Of a stretch of DNA of 64,000 bases, positions 55,601-63,999 are shown in pieces. The stretch lies in NCBI RefSeq assembly GCF_007750395.1, contig NZ_CP036281.1:5417001-5481000 (forward strand), written 5' to 3'. Under the pieces are notes generated by a model that had not been told where the DNA came from, ran no database searches, and saw nothing but the letters and a program-made list of their open reading frames with translations. This DNA comes from Polystyrenella longa (GTDB taxonomy: Bacteria > Planctomycetota > Planctomycetia > Planctomycetales > Planctomycetaceae). How positions within the stretch are numbered: the stretch's first letter is position 1; the number at the start of each line of letters is the position of its first letter. A program made the translations under genes and the position numbers.

Positions 55601-57408
55601 TTCCGTTGTTTGAGAAAATCTTCCCGAATGCTCCTTTGGAACCTGTCTGGCCTGTGCCCGAAGCGCTGCGTAAAGATTGGGATTCAATTGAAGCTAAGGT
55701 TCTCTATGTTCGTGGTTTGCTGGATATCTGCGGCCCAATCACAGCGACCGAAGTCGCCAAACGACTCTCGCTCGAAGTAGAACACACTAAACTACTGCTC
55801 GAAGCACTCGAAGGGGAGGGGACAGTCCTGCGGGGCCTGTTCTCATTTGGTTCATTTCAGTCGAAGAGCGAAGAAGAACAAGGAACGGCAGCGGCTACGG
55901 ACACTGAAGCATCACAGGACGAACTCAGTACAGAGGAGACCAGTACTGAGCAGACCAACACACCGGAACTGGCAGCCGAGCGCGAGCAGGAATGGTGTCA
56001 CCGTCGATTGCTCTCACGAATTCATCGTTTGACCATCGCAGGTTTGCGACAGCAAATTGAACCAGTGGATGTACCGACGTTTCTTCGATTTCTATTCCGC
56101 CACCATGGACTCGATAAGAAGTTGCCTCGAAGTGGTTCGAATGGGGTTTATGAAGTACTCCAGTTACTGGAAGGGGTCGACGCGGCGGCGATGGCGTGGG
56201 AGCGAAATTTGTTGCCGGACCGAATTGCAGAATACAACCCGGCTTGGCTGGATGAACTGTGCCTGACGGGGGAACTCGGTTGGGGTCGGCTCTATCCTCC
56301 GAAGCAGGATGAACTGGAAACAGGCCCGACGGCCACCTTCACCCGCATCATGCCGGTCGCGCTCTGGTTGCGGGAAGACTTGGACTGGTTAACGGCAATC
56401 AAACCACCACCGGAATCTCATCGACTTAGCAGCCCCGCGGAAGAAGTACTGGAACAATTGCGAAAAACTGGCGCGATGTTCTTTCGCGAATTGCTCAGCG
56501 AGACTCGCATGTTACCCGGCCATTTGAAAGCGGCCCTGGGGGAACTGGTCGCACGGGGGTTGGTTACGGCCGATGGCTTTGAGGGGCTTCGGAACCTGAT
56601 TAGCGATAAAGAAGACAAACGTAACGGCCGTGCCCAACTGAAACGGGGAAAACTTCGACGACGGTCGGACACGGGCAGTGCGGGGCGTTGGGCAATCTGG
56701 AACAAAGAACTCAGTGGTGAACAGGAATCGGGCGATCCGGGAGCGAGTGACCAGGAGATGATTGAAGAGGTTGAAAAGTCGGATCCCAAACTCAATCCCG
56801 CCGAAGAATGGGCGTGGTTGTTACTGCGTCGTTGGGGTGTTGTGTTCAAAGATTTGCTGCAGCGGGAACAGGGAACCCCTTCCTGGTATGAACTATTACA
56901 AGTCTATCGCCGCTTGGAAGCCCGAGGTGAGATTCGTGGTGGGCGATTTATTCGCGGAGTCGCTGGCGAACAATTTGGCTTGGGTGAAACCGTCAAGCAA
57001 CTTCGTGAGTTGCGTGATGAAAAACCCCAGGACGAATACACGGTCGTCTGTGCGGCCGACCCGCTTAATCTGGTTGGTATCCTGACGGAGCATGCCCGCG
57101 TAACAACGTCGGCTCATAATAAGATCGTCTACTACAACGGCAAACCACTCGCCGCCCTGCAGGGAGGGGCTCTGCAAAGCCTTGAAGACCTTTCCGCAAT
57201 ACAAATGGAAAAAGTCGCCCGCCTGTTGGGGAAACAACCGGGCAAAGTTTCGGACCTGCGATCGCAAACGTTCGAGCAGCTATTCGCAGAGCAGGAAGAG
57301 TACCGCAAACGGGGCACGGAAATCGACAAGCAGGAGAAGACCGACGGGGAAGAATCGGAAGCGAGCCCCCGTTATCCCAATGGAATACCACGACCCATGA
57401 TTGGGTAA
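52627..57408 (+). CDS. lhr: large Lhr-type DEAD/DEAH-box ATP-dependent helicase
   Basis: A cytosolic helicase of about 1593 residues. The start is uncertain: a TTG at 52627 is preceded by AGGGGGGAT at about 7 nt, while the frame extends to ATG 52528 and the core begins MDPVLETFHPVIREWF (ATG 52663). Motifs: Walker A APTGSGKT (about 57-63), DEIH in VIVDEIHALV (about 181-184), GLSATQRP, LLFVNTRRMAERL, HHGSLS, ASLELGLDIGYIDLV and the arginine fingers QRIGRSGH. The C-terminal half holds winged-helix and DUF4910-type Lhr extension segments, with long Glu/Thr-rich inserts. Lhr proteins act on DNA damage and RNA:DNA hybrids. The length matches full-length Lhr. Confidence 0.92.
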   Translation: MSIENPVEPPTVMDPVLETFHPVIREWFASRFAGPTEPQVAGWPVIAAGKPTLIAAPTGSGKTLTAFLSCINRLLLSALEGNLAEETQVVYLSPLRALSNDMHRNLEEPLAEITALAQAEGIDMPHLSVGLRTGDTKPSRRASLVRKPPHILVTTPESLYLMLTAGKARETLRQVDTVIVDEIHALVRDKRGSHLALSLERLEHVSERSIQRIGLSATQRPMSRIAKFLVGGWPGESINIEQPGVLEPEPSNGDEPVPMAHPVNPDDEVLPSDYCEIVDVGHARQLDLGIETPRSELQAVCMHEQWDEVNEQLVEMINSHRSTLLFVNTRRMAERLTHQLTELLGEEVIGSHHGSLSAKIRLETERKLKEGELKAVVATASLELGLDIGYIDLVIQIGSPRAISTFLQRIGRSGHSLGLIPKGRLFALTRDELIECMGVIRAVKSGRLDVLPMPEHPYDVLAQQIVAEVAAEEWGTDDLYELFIRAYPYRNLSRKEFDRTIHYLSEGVSQNSVRNLRYLHHDQVQKRIRARKSARITATCNAGAIPEVASYRVVLDPEKTVVGTLDEEFAVESSRGDVFLLGNNSWRIQHVRGSDVTVTDAAGAPPTIPFWQGEAPGRTFELSEEVSLLREALETRLKSQDDEATTTWLAEETFCSEEIARQAVAYCRAQLEAIGLLPNQKQIVFERFFDESGGMQLVVHAPFGAGINRAWGFSMRKRFCRSFDFELQATADDDGWILSLGPQHSFPIESLFPMLTSNNSRGLLEQAVLTVPMFQVRWRWNVTRALLVTKFQFGKKVPPALQRFRADDLLTAVFPKLTGCQEEHTGDHEVPDHPLANQTMEDCLHEIIDIEGLERTLRLVEAGEITLIARDTREPSPFSYGLLNSNPYTFLDGGEVQERRARTVGTRRGMAVESVSDLAHLDPEAIARVRTEAEPLVRTADELHDVLMVRVALPICEGQEWTRFYDQLESEKRAALTRLPNGEEAWVATERVPLFEKIFPNAPLEPVWPVPEALRKDWDSIEAKVLYVRGLLDICGPITATEVAKRLSLEVEHTKLLLEALEGEGTVLRGLFSFGSFQSKSEEEQGTAAATDTEASQDELSTEETSTEQTNTPELAAEREQEWCHRRLLSRIHRLTIAGLRQQIEPVDVPTFLRFLFRHHGLDKKLPRSGSNGVYEVLQLLEGVDAAAMAWERNLLPDRIAEYNPAWLDELCLTGELGWGRLYPPKQDELETGPTATFTRIMPVALWLREDLDWLTAIKPPPESHRLSSPAEEVLEQLRKTGAMFFRELLSETRMLPGHLKAALGELVARGLVTADGFEGLRNLISDKEDKRNGRAQLKRGKLRRRSDTGSAGRWAIWNKELSGEQESGDPGASDQEMIEEVEKSDPKLNPAEEWAWLLLRRWGVVFKDLLQREQGTPSWYELLQVYRRLEARGEIRGGRFIRGVAGEQFGLGETVKQLRELRDEKPQDEYTVVCAADPLNLVGILTEHARVTTSAHNKIVYYNGKPLAALQGGALQSLEDLSAIQMEKVARLLGKQPGKVSDLRSQTFEQLFAEQEEYRKRGTEIDKQEKTDGEESEASPRYPNGIPRPMIG

Positions 57409-57467
57409 TGGGGAGTATTCTTTCATGTGATAAGTGGGCTTAAAAGGTCATTAAGCTAATCACACGC

Positions 57468-57878
57468 TCAATGTAACAATTCCCACAGCCGGTGGCCGAG
57501 GATTATACCGACAGTGATGCTGGCACCGATGAGCGTCAGCGTGGCGGAGGCGGTGCCGATGCGGATGCTGTTCTGGGCAGCTTCAGAGAAGTGATGCCCC
57601 AGGTTGTCCCAGATCGCTTTAAGGACTTTGTTGAACATCTCGGCGGAAATGGCGAGGGTACAAGAGAGAACGACCATGGCCCATTCCATCATCGACAGAC
57701 CCAGGATGAATGAACAAGTCAGGACAATGGTCAGGCAGAACGTGTGAAAGAAAAAGACGCTGTCGCTACGGATAATCTGTGCGAAACCTCGTTCAAGTTC
57801 GATGAGGTACTGTCGCCAACTGGCCCGCTGTTTGACGGGACGTTCTTCTTTCAAGATGCTGTTCAAACGAGTCTGCAT
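57468..57878 (-). CDS. diacylglycerol kinase family membrane protein
   Basis: A 136-residue small integral membrane protein with three helices (VFFFHTFCLTIVLTCSFI, WAMVVLSCTLAISAEMF, IGTASATLTLIGASITVGI). The pattern ERGFAQIIRSDS at the start and EMFNKVLKAIWD (Glu and Asn in the E-x-x-N pair) is that of DgkA/undecaprenol-kinase proteins, though the sequence is diverged and the last part is shorter. It would phosphorylate diacylglycerol or undecaprenol in the inner membrane. It lies 32 bases behind lptD on the same strand, so an operon for envelope lipid handling is likely. It is convergent with the helicase gene. Confidence 0.82.
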   Translation of the reverse strand: MQTRLNSILKEERPVKQRASWRQYLIELERGFAQIIRSDSVFFFHTFCLTIVLTCSFILGLSMMEWAMVVLSCTLAISAEMFNKVLKAIWDNLGHHFSEAAQNSIRIGTASATLTLIGASITVGIILGHRLWELLH

Positions 57879-57910
57879 GATTCTATTCCTGGGTTGTCAC
57901 CTTCAGGTGA

Positions 57911-60900
57911 TTACCGCACATTCAAGAGTGAACTCAATTGCGAGCTGTAGGCGTTGAAGGGGCCAATCTTGGGTTCGATGGAGAGACCGAAACTGACGTT
58001 GTCTTTACTCGCATCAGCACCGAAACCAAAATGAACGAGGAAGTCGGCACCCACTCGTGTAACCGTAAGCGTCTGACCGCGGTTTTGATCTTCTGCGATA
58101 TCGTAAGCGGTTCCCATCGTCGAAATCCATTTGGGACTCATGACGTAACTGTAACTCGCGGTCAGGATGTTACTATCGAGGTCGCCCCCTTTAACCTGTC
58201 GGATACCCGCGTAAACAGAACCGCGTGTCGAACGTTGACTGAGGACTCCCAGGCTCCATAGCTCCTGACCATCGTCGAAAGTGTCGTACAGGGCATCCGC
58301 CAGAATGCTGGTACGCTCGCCTACGTTCCATTGATAACTTCCGGTATAGAGACCGAAGTCTTCACCAAAGTTATCTCGATCTTGATCCGGGAAGTAGGAA
58401 ACACCCATATCGAGCCGCATCCAGTCACGAATTCGTTGCCGTTCTGGAGGACCAACTTTTGTCTGTAATCGCTGACGTAAAGCGAGTCGCAGCACCTGCT
58501 GATCTTCGACCAACTCATGGTAGGGGGCGGTGAGGTCTGTGCCAGCACCTGTTCGGACCCCGTAGAACCGGGGATCAAAGGGAGCGGGCAACACTCCTCC
58601 AAACGTATTTGTTAATAACCGTTGACGGAAACGTTCCTGAGCATTGTCATCAATTTCGTTGTACTGCGGGATGTCGTTTAGAGATCGGGAGGCGTCGGTA
58701 TAAGCGTATTCCGATTCCAGTCGGATCTTATGAGCGAGACCGTTCAAGTTGAAGATGTCGCTGTAGATATTCGGGAAGATACGGGAGAACATCAAGCTAC
58801 TGCGGATACCGCCCTGACCAACGAAGCGATCAATCTGATCGTTGTTGATCCCATCATCCCAGTAAGCTGCCTCTCCCATGACGTAGGGAACGACGTTAAC
58901 GGGTCCAAGATTAAATGGGGCTTCCAACTTGTGCCGCGTCATCATGACCATGCCCGAATCGTCCGTAATATAGGGGATCGGTGTAAACAGGTCGTTGGGG
59001 TCGGTTGGAGGATCTGCCGGTTGCAGATTGGCATAACCGATGGAACTATGACTACTCCATGTTAACCATTCGCCTAAAATTGGTTCTCCAAGTCCGTACA
59101 GGTCGAGCTTGGGCAACCATTCGGTTGTGTTCTCAAAGTTGTTTACTTGTGGTCGCGTTAACAGGGACCAGGACCAGTTTTCATAATCCTGTTTACCATA
59201 GATGAGCGTTTCCACGTCTTTGCGACGATCGAATTCTTTTTCGTAATACTGTTCGAGGTAGTTACGGTCAGACAAATACCCAAACTCGCCAATGACCAGC
59301 GCGTCGAATGGTTCCAGCCGCTGCCAGTGCCGCCACTGGGCTCTACCGCGCTCGTCTTGTTTGGGTTCAAGGCTGCGTCGATCGCGCCCCAGGTTGTCCT
59401 CACCTTCATCATAGATAAAGATGCCCAGGCCTTCGCCGTTGTATATCCCGGGGATCCCAAACAGATCTTCTCCACTGTAGTCGGTGGACATTCCGACTGC
59501 AGGACCTCGATCGGAAAGGTAATCGGCAAGCAGCCCCCATTCGACGCCATCCGGTTTGTTAATACCAGACAGTTTGAACATATCCCACTCTGTTTTGACC
59601 TGAGTACCGAAGATACTGTCTTGCTCAAACGTCACTGAACGAATCGGGATATTCGGGTCTTCAGCTGGACCACTGAGGTAAGGAGAATACAAAACCGGAA
59701 TGTCATATTCGGAAATGGTTAAGGTGTTATTCAAGCTGGTTACCCAGGGCGTTGCCTTGGGAATGGCCATGCCGGTTGCCGGATCGATATCGTAGTTCCC
59801 TTGCCCCAGCCAGTTCTGATTGTAGCGGTAGTCCAGAAAGATATCGGTAGACCGTAACCGATAACCTGGCTCACCAAACTGGCTCGTCGTTGCCCAGGCG
59901 TTCTGGGCGTGGTAAGACTCGCGACTTTTCTGACGTAGTTGCTGCGCCCGTATCCGGACATCGCCTTGCAGTTCATCCACGTAGGCACGAAGTTCTGCAT
60001 TGAGCAACAGACCTCGATCGTCGGTAATATCGTAATACGCATGAGTCGCCGTTAACGTGTCGCGCCCCTGCCGGATGATGATATTCCCCTCCATGTAAAT
60101 TTGCAGAGGGGCATTGCCATCAAACTCTTGGCTCGACAACGGACGGCCTGTTCCGTCCGACTTAACCCAGATGACCATACGATCCGCAGTGAGGTCGACG
60201 ATTCCAAATTCTTCCGCGTCGAATACGCGTACGGTGATTCCGCCCGTGGCTATAGTTACTGTTTCAGGGGGAGTTGTATCATGTGATTCAATCGAACTGA
60301 TGCTCGGTTGAATAGTGCTCCGCCCCTCAATCGTGATATGTTTTTTCAAACCAGTCGAAGGGATTGTCACTCCCTGCCAGGAGAGGTCGGTCTCCGGATT
60401 TTGCACAACAAACTGAGTCGGCTGCAGATTACTACGTCGCACTCCCTGAGCCTGTTGAATCGCCTGCTTAAGAAGCGGATCTTCCGGCGCGGGCTCGTTG
60501 ATTGTTTTTCCAATGTCGATGGATACATCCGAGAGCGTTCGCATCTGTCGGACCAGACTGGGTTCACGCAGAGAACGGGACGGTTCTTCGACCTCAACAT
60601 CATCTTTCAGGAAGATGGTCAGGTAATGAGTCACTTCATCCCCGGACTGCTCGGAACGTTGCCAGACCACAGCCTGCTGAGAGCGTAACGTCGTTGCCCC
60701 CTGTTGGATAACGCAATTTCCACGCAGAATTTGAATCAGCTGATTCTGTTCCGTCCACTGCTGAGAGAAACGGGAGGCGATCGTGATGGGAGCGCGCACG
60801 AGTTCTGTTTCACTCGTTTCGGCTGCGCGAAGCGAGGGCATGGCCAACAGCATCCAAAGGATTGCGCTGGCGAACAGGCGATATCCATTTCGCGTGATAA

Positions 60901-60916
60901 TGAGTTTGCCCAACAC
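57911..60916 (-). CDS. lptD: LptD-like LPS-assembly / OstA-domain outer-membrane protein
   Basis: A 1001-residue outer-membrane protein. A GTG start and signal peptide (FASAILWMLLAMPSLRA) are followed by an OstA-like beta-jellyroll segment (RGNCVIQQGATTLRSQQAVVW; YMEGNIIIRQGRDTL is a second unit), a domain for transferring lipid A. The rest, from about 400, has the alternating aromatic/polar pattern of a beta barrel, for example YRWNVG-like SYQWNVGERTSIL and the C-terminal SYSYVMSPKWISTMG. Planctomycetes with LPS-like outer membranes carry such LptD homologues. The next gene (dgkA-like) is 32 bases downstream. Evidence is a reading of motifs; the exact fold of the middle is not checked. Confidence 0.85.
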   Translation of the reverse strand: MLGKLIITRNGYRLFASAILWMLLAMPSLRAAETSETELVRAPITIASRFSQQWTEQNQLIQILRGNCVIQQGATTLRSQQAVVWQRSEQSGDEVTHYLTIFLKDDVEVEEPSRSLREPSLVRQMRTLSDVSIDIGKTINEPAPEDPLLKQAIQQAQGVRRSNLQPTQFVVQNPETDLSWQGVTIPSTGLKKHITIEGRSTIQPSISSIESHDTTPPETVTIATGGITVRVFDAEEFGIVDLTADRMVIWVKSDGTGRPLSSQEFDGNAPLQIYMEGNIIIRQGRDTLTATHAYYDITDDRGLLLNAELRAYVDELQGDVRIRAQQLRQKSRESYHAQNAWATTSQFGEPGYRLRSTDIFLDYRYNQNWLGQGNYDIDPATGMAIPKATPWVTSLNNTLTISEYDIPVLYSPYLSGPAEDPNIPIRSVTFEQDSIFGTQVKTEWDMFKLSGINKPDGVEWGLLADYLSDRGPAVGMSTDYSGEDLFGIPGIYNGEGLGIFIYDEGEDNLGRDRRSLEPKQDERGRAQWRHWQRLEPFDALVIGEFGYLSDRNYLEQYYEKEFDRRKDVETLIYGKQDYENWSWSLLTRPQVNNFENTTEWLPKLDLYGLGEPILGEWLTWSSHSSIGYANLQPADPPTDPNDLFTPIPYITDDSGMVMMTRHKLEAPFNLGPVNVVPYVMGEAAYWDDGINNDQIDRFVGQGGIRSSLMFSRIFPNIYSDIFNLNGLAHKIRLESEYAYTDASRSLNDIPQYNEIDDNAQERFRQRLLTNTFGGVLPAPFDPRFYGVRTGAGTDLTAPYHELVEDQQVLRLALRQRLQTKVGPPERQRIRDWMRLDMGVSYFPDQDRDNFGEDFGLYTGSYQWNVGERTSILADALYDTFDDGQELWSLGVLSQRSTRGSVYAGIRQVKGGDLDSNILTASYSYVMSPKWISTMGTAYDIAEDQNRGQTLTVTRVGADFLVHFGFGADASKDNVSFGLSIEPKIGPFNAYSSQLSSLLNVR

Positions 60917-61118
60917 GGATTTACATCACTTGAAGGCGGAGTACGGAATCCATTCCGAACTCTGAACAGTCCTTCCCTCTTCGCATCGAAGAAAGTTCTT
61001 CGCTGGATTTAGGCAGACTGGTGGAGATTAACGGTCGGGGATTATGGTCGCTTTGCCAAATAGTGTCAATAAGGGTCCTATCCGGATGACCTAAAAGGAC
61101 TTACCGCTTTTCCGGATC

Positions 61119-62516
61119 TCATTTATCCTTGGTCGAAGCAGTTCTGTGCAATCGCCTCTCTGTGAATCCCAATGCTATGCCTCCCGCGAAGATTGCCAGA
61201 CAGAAATCGACCGGAGCCCGCATTCGCATATTCGACCAGTAAACCAGATGAATTAAAGTGAGGCTTACTACGCAGAGTAAAGTGAAGGTCAGCACTCGGA
61301 CGACCGGGACTTCCGATTTACGAAACAGGAGCCAAAACCCCAAGCCGATAATCGAGGCAAGATAGAGAAGTATGTAATATCCACTGATGGCGATCCCAAT
61401 CATTCGATTTTCTTCGTCAACGGAATGGGGAGCCAGAGCCCAAAACCGCCTTAGCCGTAACCAACTCGAGTCGAAGAATGAACCGGGATGATTGACAATC
61501 CAGTTCTTCGCCCGTGAATTCATCCACCGATCCCGGGCGATTTCTCCTGTTGCCTCTTGTTGTCCGAGGTCCGCTCGCATCTCCGCTTCCATCTCGATTT
61601 GCCACCTGTCGAGAGAGTCCCCTTGCCAGGTTGTCCCCCAAGGTTGCGAAATGACTTCCTTATAAAAAGTCTCATTATTGCCAAGCAAAAGAGTGTAGCC
61701 GCCATGGGTCGTCGTAAGGATCGGTTGCCCCATCACAACCCAGTTCCGCACGACCCAGGGAAGGACGACGATAGAGATACCGGTAAAGATTAGAATTCCC
61801 TGCCGCAGAAATAGCCCCATCCGCTTTTTTCGAATTGCAATAATCAGACAACTCACACCGACGAGCCCACCCCAAGCCCAGATGCCCGGACGACACAGAG
61901 CCAAGGCCCCGCCGATAAGTCCCAACGTAACCAGCGGAAACGCTGCTGATTTTTCATTAATGGCCGAGACTCGCCAGCAAAACAGGCTCAGTAAAAAGAC
62001 GAACAGCGTTTCCGTCATCAGGCTGGCGGTGGCGAAAAGTAGTAGCGGATCGAAAGCCATGACTCCAGCGGCCACGGCCCCAGTCGCCTGATTCCCCATG
62101 CGGGAGGCGGTCTTACCAGTGAACCATACAGACGCTGTTCCCAGCATCACTTGTACAATTCCGATTCCCCACAAACCGCCACCTAGGCTTAAGATCGCGG
62201 CATAGAGAATGGGAAGCAGGGGAGGCCGGAAAGCGGTGGGAACCTCAGTTCCCGGTTTGAAGTACCCTCCATTGTCTAATAACGTCTGCGCATGAGCTAG
62301 ATAGGCATCAACATCCATCCCGAGTTGATCACGATAAAAGACAAGTACACCAAGCCGCATTCCCAACGCGAGGAGGCTGATCCAAAGCAGATAAGAGTGA
62401 GTGCAGTTTTGGGAATTCAAGTGTTGTAATCCAGCGAGCAGCAGAGATTCAGAGGAGCGGCCATAAGGGAGAGGCCAAAAGAAAGTCAGCACGAAACTCT
62501 CTGCTGATGGGTCCAC
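61119..62516 (-). CDS. GT39-type (ArnT/PMT-like) membrane glycosyltransferase
   Basis: Up to 465 residues; the start is uncertain (GTG at 62516 with no clear ribosome-binding site). Ten or more membrane helices are visible. The early loop GMDVDAYLAHAQTLLDNGGY, then FRPPLLPILYAAILSL, are the typical GT39/PMT features, with acidic residues near the first loop as catalytic site. The large soluble loop has WQIEMEAEMRADLG. It would use a polyprenyl-phosphate sugar to modify proteins, lipid A or wall polymers. It is 203 bases upstream of lptD on the same strand, supporting an envelope role. Confidence 0.87.
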   Translation of the reverse strand: MDPSAESFVLTFFWPLPYGRSSESLLLAGLQHLNSQNCTHSYLLWISLLALGMRLGVLVFYRDQLGMDVDAYLAHAQTLLDNGGYFKPGTEVPTAFRPPLLPILYAAILSLGGGLWGIGIVQVMLGTASVWFTGKTASRMGNQATGAVAAGVMAFDPLLLFATASLMTETLFVFLLSLFCWRVSAINEKSAAFPLVTLGLIGGALALCRPGIWAWGGLVGVSCLIIAIRKKRMGLFLRQGILIFTGISIVVLPWVVRNWVVMGQPILTTTHGGYTLLLGNNETFYKEVISQPWGTTWQGDSLDRWQIEMEAEMRADLGQQEATGEIARDRWMNSRAKNWIVNHPGSFFDSSWLRLRRFWALAPHSVDEENRMIGIAISGYYILLYLASIIGLGFWLLFRKSEVPVVRVLTFTLLCVVSLTLIHLVYWSNMRMRAPVDFCLAIFAGGIALGFTERRLHRTASTKDK

Positions 62517-62802
62517 CCTATATCATGTCGCGTCAGCCGCACAGTAAGAAAATTGAAAAAACCGATTCGCTGCAAGCCCGTGCCGAACTCCTTTGACCTG
62601 CGAAGTGTCCACCCAGACATGCCACTTGAATTACAGACCGCCCTTTCTACTTTGGAGTTGCCAATAAAAGCAGACGAAAGGAGAGACATCTCTTCCCTTT
62701 TGCCTGAAAACTGACTAGATTACTCCAGATCAGCCGAGCATCTCCACGATTCGGAGCCCCGGTTGAGACCTAACATATTGAATTACAGGAGTTTACCGCT
62801 CC

Positions 62803-62896
<94 letters not shown>

Positions 62897-62902
62897 CTAT
62901 AT

Positions 62903-62936
62903 AAGGACTTACGTCGAAAGATGTGAGTCCTTTTTT
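62903..62936 (+). terminator. terminator after tRNA-Ser
   Basis: AAGGACTTAC and GTGAGTCCTT pair, then TTTTT. Confidence 0.9.
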
Positions 62937-63116
62937 CGTTGATACTGAAAAGTCCTCCATCAAGTCCTCCACTTTTCTTGTCAGTGCTGCTTATTGAGCA
63001 CATTATCGGGAAGGAATTAAACATAATCGCAATCCAGAACGCAGTCGGCACCACGCCGCGGTCGAAATTCGAAATCGGATTCATTCAATTCGAGGTTCCG
63101 TAAGCCACCGCCCCTT

Positions 63117-63332
63117 TTACGTTCGCACCCTCTCGTTGAGATTCAGTTCATCTGCCCGGATGAACTGCTGTCGGTCCTCGGACCAGAAGGGGTGGTTCGG
63201 TGTGGAACCGAGAGCAACAGGTTCGGAAGCAATTTTCACATCGATGATCGAGGCGTTCTGATGCTTGTACGTCGCCGTGATCACTTCGCCGTCACCGGGA
63301 GCGATTGGTGGGCAGGGGCTGATGAAAGGTGC
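63117..63332 (-). pseudogene. orphan HINT-domain fragment of a polymorphic-toxin-type protein
   Basis: On the minus strand, between stop codons at 63333-63335 and 63117-63119, an open frame without a start codon encodes about 70 residues with PGDGEVITATYKHQN, IIDVKIASEP, GSTPNHPFWSEDRQQFIRAD and ELNLNERVRT. The T-P-x-H-P-F-W followed by I-R-A-D-x-L is the pattern of the HINT autoprocessing domain found before toxin domains in polymorphic toxins. No start, no toxin domain and no linker to a larger frame exist, so it is a remnant, probably of an older C-terminal cassette displaced by the present one just upstream. Confidence 0.55.
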
Positions 63333-63349
63333 TTAGCATCGCCTAAAGA

Positions 63350-63748
63350 TCAACTATTCGACGTACCCGGGTATGGCTCCAGTCGTGTATGCGGGAATCT
63401 ATGATTTCGGTACTCGTTCCAAAGTGAACTTAACCACGGATCATTCTCACCAAGTTCAAGAGCCAAACCGATAAGCCCTAAATCATCTGAAACGTAACTA
63501 GCTAATTCTGGGTTACTCGTATGTTCAAACACTTTCTCATAAGCGAGTCGCCGAAGTGCTTCAATGGCGTCTGACTCACCATTGTTTTTTTGATCCATCA
63601 TAAGCTTATGAACTCTCAACCAATCTGTTTCAAAATCTGGAGAATCTCTCGAATCTAAGGCTAGGTCAATATCCAGCTGATCAAAAGTTTCTGAGTTAAG
63701 AATCTTGTCTTGAGAAATGGATTCCGTGATGCTTAATATTTCTTTCAT
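63350..63748 (-). CDS. acidic protein, putative immunity protein
   Basis: A 132-residue soluble protein rich in Asp, Glu and Leu (for example DQLDIDLALDSRDSPDFETD and LALELGENDPWLSSLWNEY). Its ATG lies two bases behind the stop codon of the upstream frame (63751-63999), the tight spacing usual for toxin-immunity pairs. The base composition is more AT-rich than the surrounding genes, consistent with recent transfer. No immunity family is recognised. The role is inferred from context only; an unrelated small cytosolic protein is possible. Confidence 0.5.
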   Translation of the reverse strand: MKEILSITESISQDKILNSETFDQLDIDLALDSRDSPDFETDWLRVHKLMMDQKNNGESDAIEALRRLAYEKVFEHTSNPELASYVSDDLGLIGLALELGENDPWLSSLWNEYRNHRFPHTRLEPYPGTSNS

Positions 63749-63750
63749 TT

Positions 63751-63999
63751 CTAGTTTAACCCTTGTCCAAACAACCAGTTTGCTATCAATTCGACACCCT
63801 CAGCAGGACTTACGTCTAAACCTAACACATGCTCGCCATTGGGAGACCGGACATCGAGCCGAATGTCATCAAGTCCTCTGTATGCTTGCCGATATGCTTC
63901 GAGTAATTCGTCATCAGTGCCATTGAATTCTCCTTGACGAGGACCAATAAATTCTCGCTCAGCGTTATGTAACCGCCAATGATCATATCCTGGATCGTC
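63751..63999 (-). CDS. C-terminal 82 residues of a larger protein, possibly a polymorphic toxin (5' part outside the window)
   Basis: Reading the minus strand into the window edge gives an uninterrupted frame: DDPGYDHWRLHNAEREF, GPRQGEFNGTDDELLEAYRQ, AYRGLDDIRLDVRSPNGEHV, VSPAEGVELIANWLFGQGLN, then TAG. Its end is two bases from the putative immunity gene, and a HINT remnant lies downstream, so the frame is probably the toxin domain of a large secreted polymorphic toxin. The fold and activity cannot be named; no nuclease motif is obvious in this fragment. The main part of the gene lies beyond the right edge. Confidence 0.5.
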   Translation of the reverse strand, partial: DDPGYDHWRLHNAEREFIGPRQGEFNGTDDELLEAYRQAYRGLDDIRLDVRSPNGEHVLGLDVSPAEGVELIANWLFGQGLN

